Of a stretch of DNA of 47,795 nucleotides, positions 1-7,688 are shown piece by piece. The notes under the pieces were generated by a model, which saw nothing but the letters and a program-made list of their open reading frames with translations, ran no database searches and had not been told where the DNA came from. The position numbers and the translations under genes were made by a program. The DNA lies in contig DASVTZ010000008.1 in assembly GCA_036387335.1 (NCBI GenBank), forward strand, positions 1 to 47,795. The letters are read 5' to 3'. Positions within the stretch are counted from its first letter, which is position 1. Each line of letters opens with the position of its first letter. The DNA is from Longimicrobium sp. Lineage in GTDB: Bacteria > Gemmatimonadota > Gemmatimonadetes > Longimicrobiales > Longimicrobiaceae.

Positions 1-1
1 G

Positions 2-1525
2 TGGAGCAGCACCAACGGCGGCTCCTTCGCCACTCCCACCAGCCAGACGAACGCGAGCGGGGTGGCGACGGTGTCGTTCACCACGAGCACGACGGCCGGC
101 ACGGTGCACACGGTGACGGCGAACGACGGCACCGTGTCCGGGACGAGCGGCGACATCACCACCAGGGTGGGCGCGTCGGCCAAGCTGGGCTTCGTGCAGC
201 AGCCGTCGAACACGGTGGCGGGCGCGTCGATCACGCCCGCCGTGACGGTGGCGATCCAGGACGCCAACGGCAACACGGTCACGACGGCCACGGACAACGT
301 GACCATCGCCATCGGCAACAACCCGGCGAGCGGCACGCTCTCCGGCACGGCGACGGTGGCGGCGGTGAACGGCGTCGCGACCTTCTCCGACCTGTCGATC
401 AACAAGGCGGGGGCCGGCTACACGCTGGCCGCCAGCTCCGGCAGCCTCACGGGCACGACGAGCGGCCCCTTCGACATCACTCCGGGCGCCCCGGCGGCGC
501 TGGCCTTCACGGTCCAGCCGTCGAGCGTGGCCGCGGGGTCCGCCATCGCTCCCGCCGTGCAGGTGGCGATCATCGACGCGGACAGCAACGTGGTCGCCAC
601 TGCGGCCGACACGGTGCGGATCGCAATCGGCACCAACCCCTCCGCGGGCTCTCTGACGGGCACGGTCGCGGTGGCGGCGGTGGGCGGAATCGCGACTTTC
701 GCCGACCTCAGCATCGACAAAGTCGGGACCGGCTACACGCTGATCGCCAGCTCCGGCACGCTGACGGCGGCGACGAGCGGGACGTTCGACGTGACCCCAG
801 GCGCGCTCCACCACTTCCGCATCGACAGCATCGGCGCCCAGACGGCGAATCTGCCGTTCAACGTGACGGTCACCGCGCAGGACCAGTACGACAACACCGT
901 CACCTCCTTCGCCGACACGGTGGTCTTCACCTCCACCCCCGCTGGCGGGATCACGTCAGGGGCGACCTCCGGCGCCTTCACGGCCGGCGTGCTGAGCGCG
1001 CACAGCATCACCATGGGAACCTCGGGGACGTTCACGCTGACGGCCACGCACAAGGGAGGCACGGAGAGCGGCACCAGCAACTCGTTCCAGGTGCAGCCCT
1101 CTCCCACCTACGTCACGTGGACGGGCGCGGTCTCCACCGAATGGTCGAACGCGGGCAACTGGGACGCGCTCAGGGTGCCCGCGGCCGGCGACACCGCCGT
1201 GATCGCCGCGACCGCGCAGCAGCCGCAGATCACCGACGGCGACAAGACGGTGCTGAGCCTGGTGATGAACGCGGGCTCCGCCACCACGCTGGGGCTCGGC
1301 GGCTTCACCCTTACCGTGACTGGCAACGTGAACGCGCCCACGGGCACGGTGAGCAACGGCACGCTGCTGGTGAGCGGGAGCGGCGCGCAGGTGCAGGGCA
1401 CGGCCAACGCGGTCAAGGTGAGCGGAGGGATCAAGCTCCAGGGGGCCGTGAAGGCGACGGGCGCGGTCAACATCACCGGCAGCCTCTACACGAACGGGCA
1501 GCCCCTCACCATCGCGATTCCGTGA
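2..1525 (+). CDS. Ig-like repeat surface protein, 3' part (start outside window)
   Basis: The reading frame is open from the first bases of the window, so the N-terminus is missing; about 507 residues are visible. They hold at least three tandem bacterial Ig-like units of about 95-100 residues, each with the recurring pattern L.F..QPS...AG..I.PAV.V.I.D..GN, then a segment ending in Y.L.A.SG.L, joined by short TPGAP linkers. The last 140 residues begin with WTGAVSTEWSNAGNW and look like a beta-rich carbohydrate-binding or beta-helix end. Such proteins are usually exported and act in adhesion or as surface layers. No transmembrane or sorting signal is visible at the C-terminus. The stop codon overlaps an ATG of the next frame (TGATG), so it may be cotranscribed with the S74 gene. 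Confidence 0.8.
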   Translation, partial: WSSTNGGSFATPTSQTNASGVATVSFTTSTTAGTVHTVTANDGTVSGTSGDITTRVGASAKLGFVQQPSNTVAGASITPAVTVAIQDANGNTVTTATDNVTIAIGNNPASGTLSGTATVAAVNGVATFSDLSINKAGAGYTLAASSGSLTGTTSGPFDITPGAPAALAFTVQPSSVAAGSAIAPAVQVAIIDADSNVVATAADTVRIAIGTNPSAGSLTGTVAVAAVGGIATFADLSIDKVGTGYTLIASSGTLTAATSGTFDVTPGALHHFRIDSIGAQTANLPFNVTVTAQDQYDNTVTSFADTVVFTSTPAGGITSGATSGAFTAGVLSAHSITMGTSGTFTLTATHKGGTESGTSNSFQVQPSPTYVTWTGAVSTEWSNAGNWDALRVPAAGDTAVIAATAQQPQITDGDKTVLSLVMNAGSATTLGLGGFTLTVTGNVNAPTGTVSNGTLLVSGSGAQVQGTANAVKVSGGIKLQGAVKATGAVNITGSLYTNGQPLTIAIP

Positions 1526-1629
1526 TGCCGCGACGCATCGCGCGGAACCTTCGATCCATCATGCCGCACCGGACCCGCCGCCATCCGCACGTGCCGGCTT
1601 CCACTTACACCAGACGAACCGTTATCCAG

Positions 1630-2724
1630 ATGACGACCCCCCGCACTTTGGCCATCGCCGCCGCTCTCCTGCTGCTCCCGGGCGCCGCGCTGCACGCGCA
1701 GACCCCCGACTCCGCGCTCGCGGTGTCGCGCGCCGGCGCGAGCCTCTTCCGCGTCAACATCAACGGCGGCGCCATCTTCGGCGGCACCTACGCCGGCAAC
1801 AGCGCCACGGGGATCCCGACGGAGGGCTCCGGCACGCGCATGATGTGGCACCCGGAGAAAGCGGCGTTCCGCGCGGGCTACGTCAACGGTACGCAGTGGG
1901 ACAACGCGAACATCGGGCTTGGCTCGGTGGCGCTGGGCGAGAGCGTGCGCGCCAGCGGGGACCACGGTGTCGCACTCGGCCTGCGGACCACCGCGGCCAA
2001 CGGCTCCAGCTTCGCCGTGGGTGAGGACAACACCGCCTCCGGATACGCTTCCGTGGCGCTGGGCTACCACGCACACACCAACGCGAGACGCGGTTCGTTC
2101 GTCTTCGGGGACAACGTCACCGGGGGCACGCAGGACTCGGTGCGGGCCGAGTTCCCCGGCCAGGCCGTGTGGCGCGTGAGCTGCGGAATGCGCATCAACA
2201 CCAACCAGGCCGCCACCAGCGGCGTCGCGTTCGGCGGCCCGTCCGTGAATTCCGCGGTCTGTGGATCCGCCAACCCGTACTTCGGCCAGAGCGACGCGAT
2301 GATCTCCACCAGCACCGGCGCCTACCTCAGCAACGCCGGGATCTGGACCAACACCTCGGACGTGAACCGCAAGCACCTGTTCCGGGCGCTGGCCGGCGAG
2401 GACGTGCTCACGCGCCTTCGCTCCATGCCGATCCAGACGTGGAGCTACCGGGTGGAGGACTCCTCCATCCGCCACCTTGGGCCCACGGCGCAGGACTTCC
2501 GCGCCGCGTTCGGCCTGGGGAACGACGAGAAGGTGATCGGCACGGTGGACGCGGACGGCGTGGCGCTGGCTGGCGTGCAGGCGCTGGACCGGCGCACCAC
2601 GCAGCAGCAGGCCGACCTCGCCGCCGCGCGCGCCGAGATCGAGAAGCTGCGCGCCGAGAACCGCGACCTTGCCGCGCGGCTGGCCCGGATCGAAGCGCTA
2701 CTCTCGTCTCCGAAGCAGGACTGA
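1630..2724 (+). CDS. S74-type self-cleaving surface/tail-fibre-like protein with YadA-like head
   Basis: The 364-residue protein starts with a signal peptide (hydrophobic AAALLLLPGAALHA, cleavage near AQ). Residues about 95-165 carry beta-roll repeats of the YadA-head kind (GSVALGE, GVALGL, SFAVGE, SVALGY). The C-terminus is an intramolecular chaperone of peptidase family S74: SDVNRK gives the Ser243/Lys248 dyad with the spacing known from endosialidases, followed by PIQTWSY, RHLGPTAQDF and DADGVALAGVQAL. The last 45 residues form a coiled coil. In this family the chaperone trimerises the protein and then cuts itself off, so the mature product would be a trimeric surface fibre. I chose ATG 1630 because it starts the signal peptide directly; in-frame ATGs at 1525 and 1561 are possible. 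No clear ribosome-binding site is visible. Confidence 0.85.
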   Translation: MTTPRTLAIAAALLLLPGAALHAQTPDSALAVSRAGASLFRVNINGGAIFGGTYAGNSATGIPTEGSGTRMMWHPEKAAFRAGYVNGTQWDNANIGLGSVALGESVRASGDHGVALGLRTTAANGSSFAVGEDNTASGYASVALGYHAHTNARRGSFVFGDNVTGGTQDSVRAEFPGQAVWRVSCGMRINTNQAATSGVAFGGPSVNSAVCGSANPYFGQSDAMISTSTGAYLSNAGIWTNTSDVNRKHLFRALAGEDVLTRLRSMPIQTWSYRVEDSSIRHLGPTAQDFRAAFGLGNDEKVIGTVDADGVALAGVQALDRRTTQQQADLAAARAEIEKLRAENRDLAARLARIEALLSSPKQD

Positions 2725-2770
2725 ACGGAAGGGGGCTCCATCAAGGCTTTCGCTACGCCGCCGCGCCTTT

Positions 2771-3110
2771 GGCCAGCGGGATCAACTTTTCGGCGAGTCG
2801 CTCCGTCTCCTCGAGTTGCGGAGAGAACCGGAGCAGGAGCAAGTCCAGCCCGCTCGCTCGAACTACAGGATGCGCTCCGCTCCGGGGTGCCGAGGAGCCC
2901 GAAGCGCAGGGGGGTGTTGTTGAGGCAGGTTCTGGTGGTTGGCGTAACCCGGCGTCTCCTCGCGCACCTCAGTGAGCGCGCCACCTCGCGCTGCGCGTCG
3001 GCCTCGGAACTGCGCACGATGGCGTACGAGCCGCGCCAAACTTCATCGATTGCAGCTCCAGCGGCTCGCGGCGTGCGCGGAGATCGGCCAACTTGGCGGC
3101 AATCCTCTCC
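2771..3110 (-). pseudogene. Decayed C-terminal fragment of an LLM flavin monooxygenase
   Basis: The minus strand of this stretch matches the 3' third of the intact LLM monooxygenase gene at 4251-4660 by eye, at roughly 80% in the well-matched blocks. The block at 2771-2850 matches 4251-4330 and the block at 2930-3105 matches the part around 4450-4655. A gap of about 50 bases in the middle and several small indels break the frame, so pieces such as EADAQREVAR, LLGTPE and ERAGL appear in different frames. No upstream part of the gene is present. It is either the remnant of a tandem duplication or a piece copied when the neighbouring AT-rich gene arrived. Confidence 0.75.
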
Positions 3111-3167
3111 CTTTCCTACGCGCGATGGTCGCAGTCTGCCGTCCAGTCTCCCGAGCAGGAATAATGG

Positions 3168-3968
3168 TTACTTGAATGTTTGCCACAATGTGAACACTAA
3201 GGACACAACGGCAAGCAAGCCGCAAACAATCGTAATGAAAAGTGAGGTTCGGCCCAGTCTCGATGAGCCCTCAAGCTCACGTTTCACAGGTTCAATAATT
3301 TCACGTCGGACTGCGAACATGCTTTGCTCAATAGCGGCGATGTCGCGCGCCTGCGTCCTCAGTTGAGAAATCAGTTCATTGAAAGGGCCTGGGTTAAGCA
3401 CTTGCTGATTCTCGCGCACCAGTCTCTCGAGTGACCGGATTACCCTGCTCATACCTACTTCTAACGGGAGCCCATCGCCTGCCTCTGTTTCAAGGGCGCG
3501 ATTCAGAGTCTTCTGAAACACGACCTCGTGCTCCGTTGGCGGCGGGACATCGTCATGAGCTTCCAGTTCCACAACATGGAAGCCATCATTGTCGGAGTTC
3601 CAGAGGCCATGTAGTCGGACATAGCGTGCTGTGAACGGTGAGGCAAAGTCAAAAACCTGCCAGCCATTAGAACCCTGATAACCTGTGTCGTAATGCACCG
3701 TCCAGGTTTCGTGATCAACGGAGGTGAGTAAGCGGTACAGGTAGCGGCGGGTTGCTCTCTGGCCGCCCCGAATCCCCCGTTGATCCCATAAAAGAAATCG
3801 TATGCAGATTATCTGAAAAGTTGCCCCAAGATCGACGGTTAGTGTCCCCGGCCAGTTCACATGCGTGAATCCGTGGTTCCCTGTGTAGCCAGTAATTATG
3901 CCATCCGTAGTGCATTCAGGGTTTCCGACATCCTCTTCGACCAGTTTCCCCAAAGCTCGATTTGACAT
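3168..3968 (-). CDS. Discoidin (F5/8 type C)-domain protein with C-terminal membrane anchor
   Basis: The 266-residue protein has an N-terminal discoidin-like beta-sandwich (residues about 15-140; LTVDLGATFQI, RYLYRLLTSVDHETWTVHYD, FASPFTARYVRLHG). A helical stretch of about 80 residues with coiled-coil character follows, then one hydrophobic helix at the very end (LFITIVCGLLAVVSLVFTLW). Discoidin domains usually bind sugars or lipids outside the cell, but no signal peptide is seen, so the topology suggests a tail-anchored protein with its sandwich in the cytoplasm. Base composition is clearly more AT-rich than every neighbour, a sign of transfer. The start is supported by AGAGG five bases upstream, which lies in a small hairpin that abuts the ATG. 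The exact role is unknown. Confidence 0.75.
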   Translation of the reverse strand: MSNRALGKLVEEDVGNPECTTDGIITGYTGNHGFTHVNWPGTLTVDLGATFQIICIRFLLWDQRGIRGGQRATRRYLYRLLTSVDHETWTVHYDTGYQGSNGWQVFDFASPFTARYVRLHGLWNSDNDGFHVVELEAHDDVPPPTEHEVVFQKTLNRALETEAGDGLPLEVGMSRVIRSLERLVRENQQVLNPGPFNELISQLRTQARDIAAIEQSMFAVRREIIEPVKRELEGSSRLGRTSLFITIVCGLLAVVSLVFTLWQTFK

Positions 3969-3984
3969 CTAAACCTCTGTTTAG
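3969..3984 (-). promoter_or_regulatory. Hairpin abutting the start codon, carrying the ribosome-binding site
   Basis: CTAAAC and GTTTAG pair perfectly around a four-base loop (AGAG on the coding strand), and the hairpin ends directly at the ATG of the discoidin gene. The AGAGG ribosome-binding site sits in the loop and the first stem base. Such a structure could limit or present the site for translation. This is visible sequence; the regulatory role is inference. Confidence 0.4.
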
Positions 3985-4004
3985 GAGTTCCCCTGACCAG
4001 GTTT

Positions 4005-4015
4005 TATTTTATACA
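4005..4015 (-). promoter_or_regulatory. Possible -10 element of the discoidin gene
   Basis: The coding strand reads GTATAAAATAAAAC about 40 bases before the ATG, an AT-rich block containing TATAAA or TAAAAT. It is the only such block in the 261-base gap between this gene and the LLM monooxygenase gene. No convincing -35 hexamer is seen at the right distance, so this is tentative. Confidence 0.3.
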
Positions 4016-4229
4016 CCCAACGCGTGGAATTTGGCTGCAGACCAGCGCCTCCTCCGTGACGCAGCCAATCACTGCGCTTTCGGAGCAAGGCGAGTTTCTG
4101 TGATACAACTGAGGCTGGAAGATAGTGTTGGTTCCCTCAGCGGCCGCGAGGCGCCTGACCCGCGCTGCCCCGCTCTACCTGCGCGTGCCCTGCTTCCACC
4201 CCGGTTCGCGGCTCCCGCCAGGTGCTGCT

Positions 4230-5270
4230 CTAGCTCACATGTACCCCGTTCACCAGCGGGATCACCTCTTCGGCGAAACGCTCCATCTCCTCCAGCTGCG
4301 GAGAGAACTGGAGGAGGAGCAGGTCCAGCCCGGCGCGCTCGAACTCGATGATACGCTCCGCCACCTGCTCCGGCGTGCCGACGAGCCCCGAGCGCAGGCC
4401 GCGGTTGGAGACGGAGTAGTCCTCCAGGGAGACGCGCTGCTCGAGCTGCGTGTTGTTGAGCCAGTCCTGGTAGTTGGCGTACCCCGCCGTCCCCTCGCGC
4501 ACCTCGGTGATGCGCGCCACCTCGCGTTGCGCATCGGCCTCCGTGCCGCGCACGATTGCGTAGCCGGCGGCGCCGAACTTCATCGGCGGGAGCTCCAGCC
4601 GCTCGCGGCGCTCGCGCAGGTCGGCCACCTTGGCGGCGATCGTCTCGGGCGGGTCGCCATGGGTGAGCCAGGCGTCGCACTTCTGTGAGATCAGCGCCTT
4701 GGCGGCCGGCGACTCGCCACCCGCGTAGATGGTGGGGCGCGGGCGCTGCACCGGCTTCGGCTCAAGGATGGCGTCATCTACGCCGTAGTACTTCCCCTGG
4801 TAGTCGAAGCGCGGCTCCTTCCACATCCCGTCCACCACGTCCAGCCACTCGCTGGTGCGGGCGTAGCGGTCGTCGTGCTGGTCGAACTGGATGCCGTACT
4901 TCTTCGCCTCGGTCGCCCACCACGACGACACGACGTTGAGTGACAGCCGTCCGTTGCTGATGTGGTCGATGTTGGCCGCCTGCTTGGCGAGGAGGGCGGG
5001 CTGATGGAAGGTGGGGCGCACCGCCACCATGATCTCCAGCCGCTCCGTGACCGCCGCCAGCGCCGCCGCCGTGGACCAGGCGTCCAGCGACGGGGCGTCC
5101 ATCCCCTTGATGTCGTTCAGGTTGAGCTCCGCCACCAGCGTCAGGTCGAAGCCGATCTGCTCGGCGCGCTGCGTCAGGCGCCTGGCGTACTCCCAAGACG
5201 CCGTCATCCCCTCGTCGGGGACGTTGCGCAGCCAACCGCCGAAGACGGGGAGCCAGAAGCCGAACCTCAT
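4230..5270 (-). CDS. LLM-class flavin-dependent monooxygenase (SsuD/SfnG-like)
   Basis: The 346-residue protein is a full-length bacterial luciferase-like TIM barrel. Family features are the N-terminal FWLPVFGGWLR strand, the EIMVAVRPTFHQPALLAKQAANIDHISNGR segment typical of SsuD-like monooxygenases, NVVSSWW, and the IYAGGESPAAK phosphate-binding turn. Relatives use FMNH2 supplied by a reductase to oxidise alkanesulfonates, dimethyl sulfone or similar small compounds; the substrate here cannot be read from sequence. Its ATG overlaps the stop of the ATP-grasp gene by four bases, so the two are probably translated together. No flavin reductase gene is nearby. A decayed copy of its 3' end lies at 2771-3110. 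Confidence 0.85.
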   Translation of the reverse strand: MRFGFWLPVFGGWLRNVPDEGMTASWEYARRLTQRAEQIGFDLTLVAELNLNDIKGMDAPSLDAWSTAAALAAVTERLEIMVAVRPTFHQPALLAKQAANIDHISNGRLSLNVVSSWWATEAKKYGIQFDQHDDRYARTSEWLDVVDGMWKEPRFDYQGKYYGVDDAILEPKPVQRPRPTIYAGGESPAAKALISQKCDAWLTHGDPPETIAAKVADLRERRERLELPPMKFGAAGYAIVRGTEADAQREVARITEVREGTAGYANYQDWLNNTQLEQRVSLEDYSVSNRGLRSGLVGTPEQVAERIIEFERAGLDLLLLQFSPQLEEMERFAEEVIPLVNGVHVS

Positions 5271-6259
5271 GCCCCCACCTCCTGCAGCACCGGCGCCTCG
5301 ATCCCCGCCTGCTCCTCCAGGTAGTCCGCCAGCCGCGCGAATGGGTCGAAGCCGATCACGTTGGGTGCATCGGCCACGAAGTTGGAGAGGGCGTTGATGT
5401 CGTAGAAGTAGAGCTGCCCGTCACGCGCGTCGATCATGTACTCGATGCCGCCGACGTCGATGCGCGCGGCGCGCATGATCGCCTCCACCTGCTCGCGGAT
5501 CTCGGCGGGGGGCTCATAGCCTTCCACGCGCAGCCCCCGCTTGGGCGCGTCCACGGCGCAGATCTGCGCGTCGAGCGCGGCGCCGTCCACCCGCTGGCAG
5601 ACGTCGGCGGGGCAGAGGTCGAAGGAGTTGCCGGGGGTGTAGATGCGGATGCCGTACAGGTACTCGCCGCCCAGCACCTCCACGCGCACGATGCGGCTCT
5701 CCTCCTGCGGGATGAACTCCTGCACCAGCGCCACCGAGTCGATCCCCAGCTCCAGCTGGCCGGCCTCCGCGGCGGCCGCAAGCTCCGCGGGCGAGTCGAA
5801 GCGCCGCACCCCCGCGCCGCTCCCGCCGATGTTGGGCTTGATGACGATGGGGAAGCGCAGCCCCTCCGCCGCGCCAACCGCCTGCGAGGCGTGGTTGATG
5901 GCGCGCGCCTTCGGATACGGCAGCCCCAGCCGGTGCAGGAGCGCGAGTTGGTGCGCCTTGGAGATCTCGGTGAGCCACGCGTCGTAGCCGTTGATGACGC
6001 GGATCCCCTTCTCGCGCAGGAAGCCCAGGTACGAGGTGGTGTAGAAGATGGCGTTCGCGTTGCCGCGGTTGAACGCGGAAGGGCTCATCCGGTTGAACAC
6101 CAGCGAGTACTCCGGCTCCTCGGCCGGGTCGAAGCCGTGCTCGCCCGCGTGGATCTTGACGTACGGCGTGCCGCGGCGGTCCAGCTCCGCGAAGAGGGGG
6201 CGGAACCACTCGGGGTGCTCGTAGAAGATGGCGATCGGGCGTTCAGGCGTAGCGGACAT
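5267..6259 (-). CDS. ATP-grasp family ligase (RimK-like)
   Basis: The 330-residue protein has the ATP-grasp layout: an N-terminal substrate domain, a linker with Lys101, then the ATP-binding core with PIVIKPNIGGSGAG (Lys141 and the glycine-rich loop), VQEF (near residue 180) and the metal-binding end YFYDINALSNF (Asp287, Asn289). ATP-grasp ligases join a carboxylate, as an acyl phosphate, to an amine or thiol; substrates are unknown here. The ATG at 6259 is preceded by AGGAG at good spacing, which makes it better than the in-frame ATG 42 bases upstream. It is the first gene of a pair with the LLM monooxygenase (four-base overlap), suggesting that a ligated product is then oxidised or that both act on one small molecule. 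Confidence 0.85.
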   Translation of the reverse strand: MSATPERPIAIFYEHPEWFRPLFAELDRRGTPYVKIHAGEHGFDPAEEPEYSLVFNRMSPSAFNRGNANAIFYTTSYLGFLREKGIRVINGYDAWLTEISKAHQLALLHRLGLPYPKARAINHASQAVGAAEGLRFPIVIKPNIGGSGAGVRRFDSPAELAAAAEAGQLELGIDSVALVQEFIPQEESRIVRVEVLGGEYLYGIRIYTPGNSFDLCPADVCQRVDGAALDAQICAVDAPKRGLRVEGYEPPAEIREQVEAIMRAARIDVGGIEYMIDARDGQLYFYDINALSNFVADAPNVIGFDPFARLADYLEEQAGIEAPVLQEVGA

Positions 6260-6580
6260 GCGGGCTCCTGTCGTGCTCTGGAGTATGTTGAAAAGCCGCA
6301 ACTCCCGTGCGGGGGTCGCGGCCTCGTCGTTTCGTGGGACGGGGTTGTCTCACCCCTTCGTCGGTCAGTTCATGCCGACCCGGTTCCCACGCACGCGCGC
6401 CGCGCCCCTCTGCCGGCGATGCCGGCAGGGACAGCAGCACATGCGCATGGAAGCGTGGTTCGCCATGCGTTCGAGTGTAAACGGTTGCGCCGGAACGGGC
6501 AAGGGGGTGCCGGTCCAGCGACGCGCGCCGCTGCCCGCCTGTGGGCGAGGGTAGCCCCATCCTTGCAGCCGTGTGCCGCC
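6260..6580. other. Divergent intergenic region
   Basis: This 321-base gap separates the minus-strand ATP-grasp operon from the plus-strand two-gene unit at 6581. It must hold promoters for both directions. I see no strong hexamer pair, no repeat of the families found elsewhere and no convincing short gene. Confidence 0.5.
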
Positions 6581-6910
6581 ATGAAAGCGACCATCTACGC
6601 CCGCGTCACGGGCGCCAAGCTCCGCCACCTGGTGCCCCCGGCATACCAGGACGCCGTCACCGCCGACACGCGGCCGGAGGGCGAGTATTCGCTCCTCCTC
6701 TTCGCCCACACGCCGCGCGACGTGGTCCCCTCGCCGCCGGTCCGCAAAGCGCTCGGCCGCCTGGACACCCCCGCGCCCGACGGCATCCTCGCCGTCGGCA
6801 CCGTCTTCACCGAGGAGGCGCTCGACCTGCTCGCCGCCGCCGGCGCCCGCCCCATCGCCTTCCGCAAAGCCAAGTGGACCGACGAGTCCGCGCGAGCCCG
6901 CCAACTCTAA
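6581..6910 (+). CDS. Unrecognised 109-residue protein, candidate toxin partner
   Basis: I do not recognise this family. The protein is soluble, with a strand-rich start (MKATIYARVTGAKLRHLVPP), a central SLLLFAHTPRD segment, then FTEEALDLLAAAGARPIAF and a charged end (KWTDESARARQL). It does not show the usual RelE/HigB pattern. Nine bases separate its stop from the next start, and the next gene is a HigA-like antitoxin, so it occupies the position a toxin has in higBA operons. The segment around residues 80-100 (helix, then ARPIAFRKAKW) could belong to a nuclease-like or Rossmann-like alpha/beta fold, but no catalytic set is evident. Function is inferred from context only. Confidence 0.65.
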   Translation: MKATIYARVTGAKLRHLVPPAYQDAVTADTRPEGEYSLLLFAHTPRDVVPSPPVRKALGRLDTPAPDGILAVGTVFTEEALDLLAAAGARPIAFRKAKWTDESARARQL

Positions 6911-6919
6911 GGAGGAGCC

Positions 6920-7204
6920 ATGAAGAACGAGTTGTTCGATGAACTGATTGGAAGCGTCGAAGAGGCAGGCGCGTACCTGCGAGGCGAGCAGGCGCCTGCC
7001 GCGGTGAGCTTCGTGGGGGAGCCGGACCCGCGCGCGATCCGCGAGCGGCTCGGGCTGACGCAGGATCGGTTTGCCGCCGCGCTCTGCATCAGCGTGGCGA
7101 CACTCCAGGACTGGGAGCAGGGGCGTCGCGAACCCAGCGGCCCGGCCATGCGGCTCCTCCAGATCGCGGCCAAGCACCCGGAAGTAATTCTCGAACACGC
7201 GTAG
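6920..7204 (+). CDS. HigA-like XRE-family antitoxin/regulator
   Basis: The 94-residue protein begins NELFDELIGSVEEAGAYLRGE, the leader typical of HigA antitoxins of the MqsA/HigA group. Residues 38-92 form an XRE helix-turn-helix (RAIRERLGLTQDRFAAALCISVATLQDWEQGRREPSGPA). In such pairs this protein binds the operon promoter and neutralises the toxin. A strong AGGAGG lies a few bases before the ATG. It follows the unrecognised 109-residue gene by nine bases, giving the toxin-first order of higBA. It ends 22 bases before the convergent yhcH-like gene. Confidence 0.85.
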   Translation: MKNELFDELIGSVEEAGAYLRGEQAPAAVSFVGEPDPRAIRERLGLTQDRFAAALCISVATLQDWEQGRREPSGPAMRLLQIAAKHPEVILEHA

Positions 7205-7226
7205 CCTGGGTTCGCTCCTCCGCGCT

Positions 7227-7688
7227 CTAACGTTCCGCGAGCCGGATCTTTACCACCACCTTGCGGACGTCGTGGCGGGCGCCGGCCATGCATCCAGGCT
7301 TGTGCGCGTCTTCGGGGAAGAAGAGCGCCGCGTCGCCGGGGTTGAGGAGGAGGGAGGAGCTCACCTTCGGCTCCTCGAAGAAGAGGATGTCGTTCTCGTC
7401 GCTGTACGGCTCGGCGACGGTGAGGCCATCCGCGGGGAGGTAGAGGATGCGCTCGGCGCCGGAGGCGATCCACTGCACGTCGGCGTGGCGGCGGTGGGCC
7501 TCGAAGCGCTTCTCGGTGGACGGGCCCGTGGCGTACGACGAGACCAGCGCGAACACGCGGTCGCCGTCGATGGCGTGGCGGCCGTCAGGGAGGGCGGGGT
7601 CGAAGGCGCGGAGCCAGGCGAGCGCCTCCGCCATTCCGGGCAGGGCGGGGAGGTAGCGGTCCGCGTGGTGGAGGGGGGTGTGGATCAC
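7227..7688 (-). CDS. YhcH/YjgK/YiaL family protein (DUF386)
   Basis: The 153-residue protein matches the DUF386 cupin-like family throughout: FEAHRRHADVQ (Glu63, His65 and His68 as probable metal ligands), YDSDEND-like PYSDENDILFF, and the closing FPEDAHKPG...VRKVVVKI with His129. Relatives are sugar anomerases or handle sialic acid and beta-linked sugars. The start is a GTG overlapping the upstream winged-helix gene (GTGA). It is the last gene of a chain of four overlapping genes. No sugar transport or catabolism gene is near, so the substrate is unclear. Confidence 0.85.
   Translation of the reverse strand: MIHTPLHHADRYLPALPGMAEALAWLRAFDPALPDGRHAIDGDRVFALVSSYATGPSTEKRFEAHRRHADVQWIASGAERILYLPADGLTVAEPYSDENDILFFEEPKVSSSLLLNPGDAALFFPEDAHKPGCMAGARHDVRKVVVKIRLAER

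Noticed and set aside
1-1524. First-frame open reading through the Ig-repeat gene
   Set aside because: Its product is His/Arg/Gly-rich and has no domains, while the second frame gives clear Ig-like repeats; only the part from 1630 on is the true S74 gene.
3962-4688. Two plus-strand open frames across the LLM gene end
   Set aside because: They are antisense or run through the intergenic region, lack ribosome-binding sites and encode low-complexity Arg/Pro-rich sequences.
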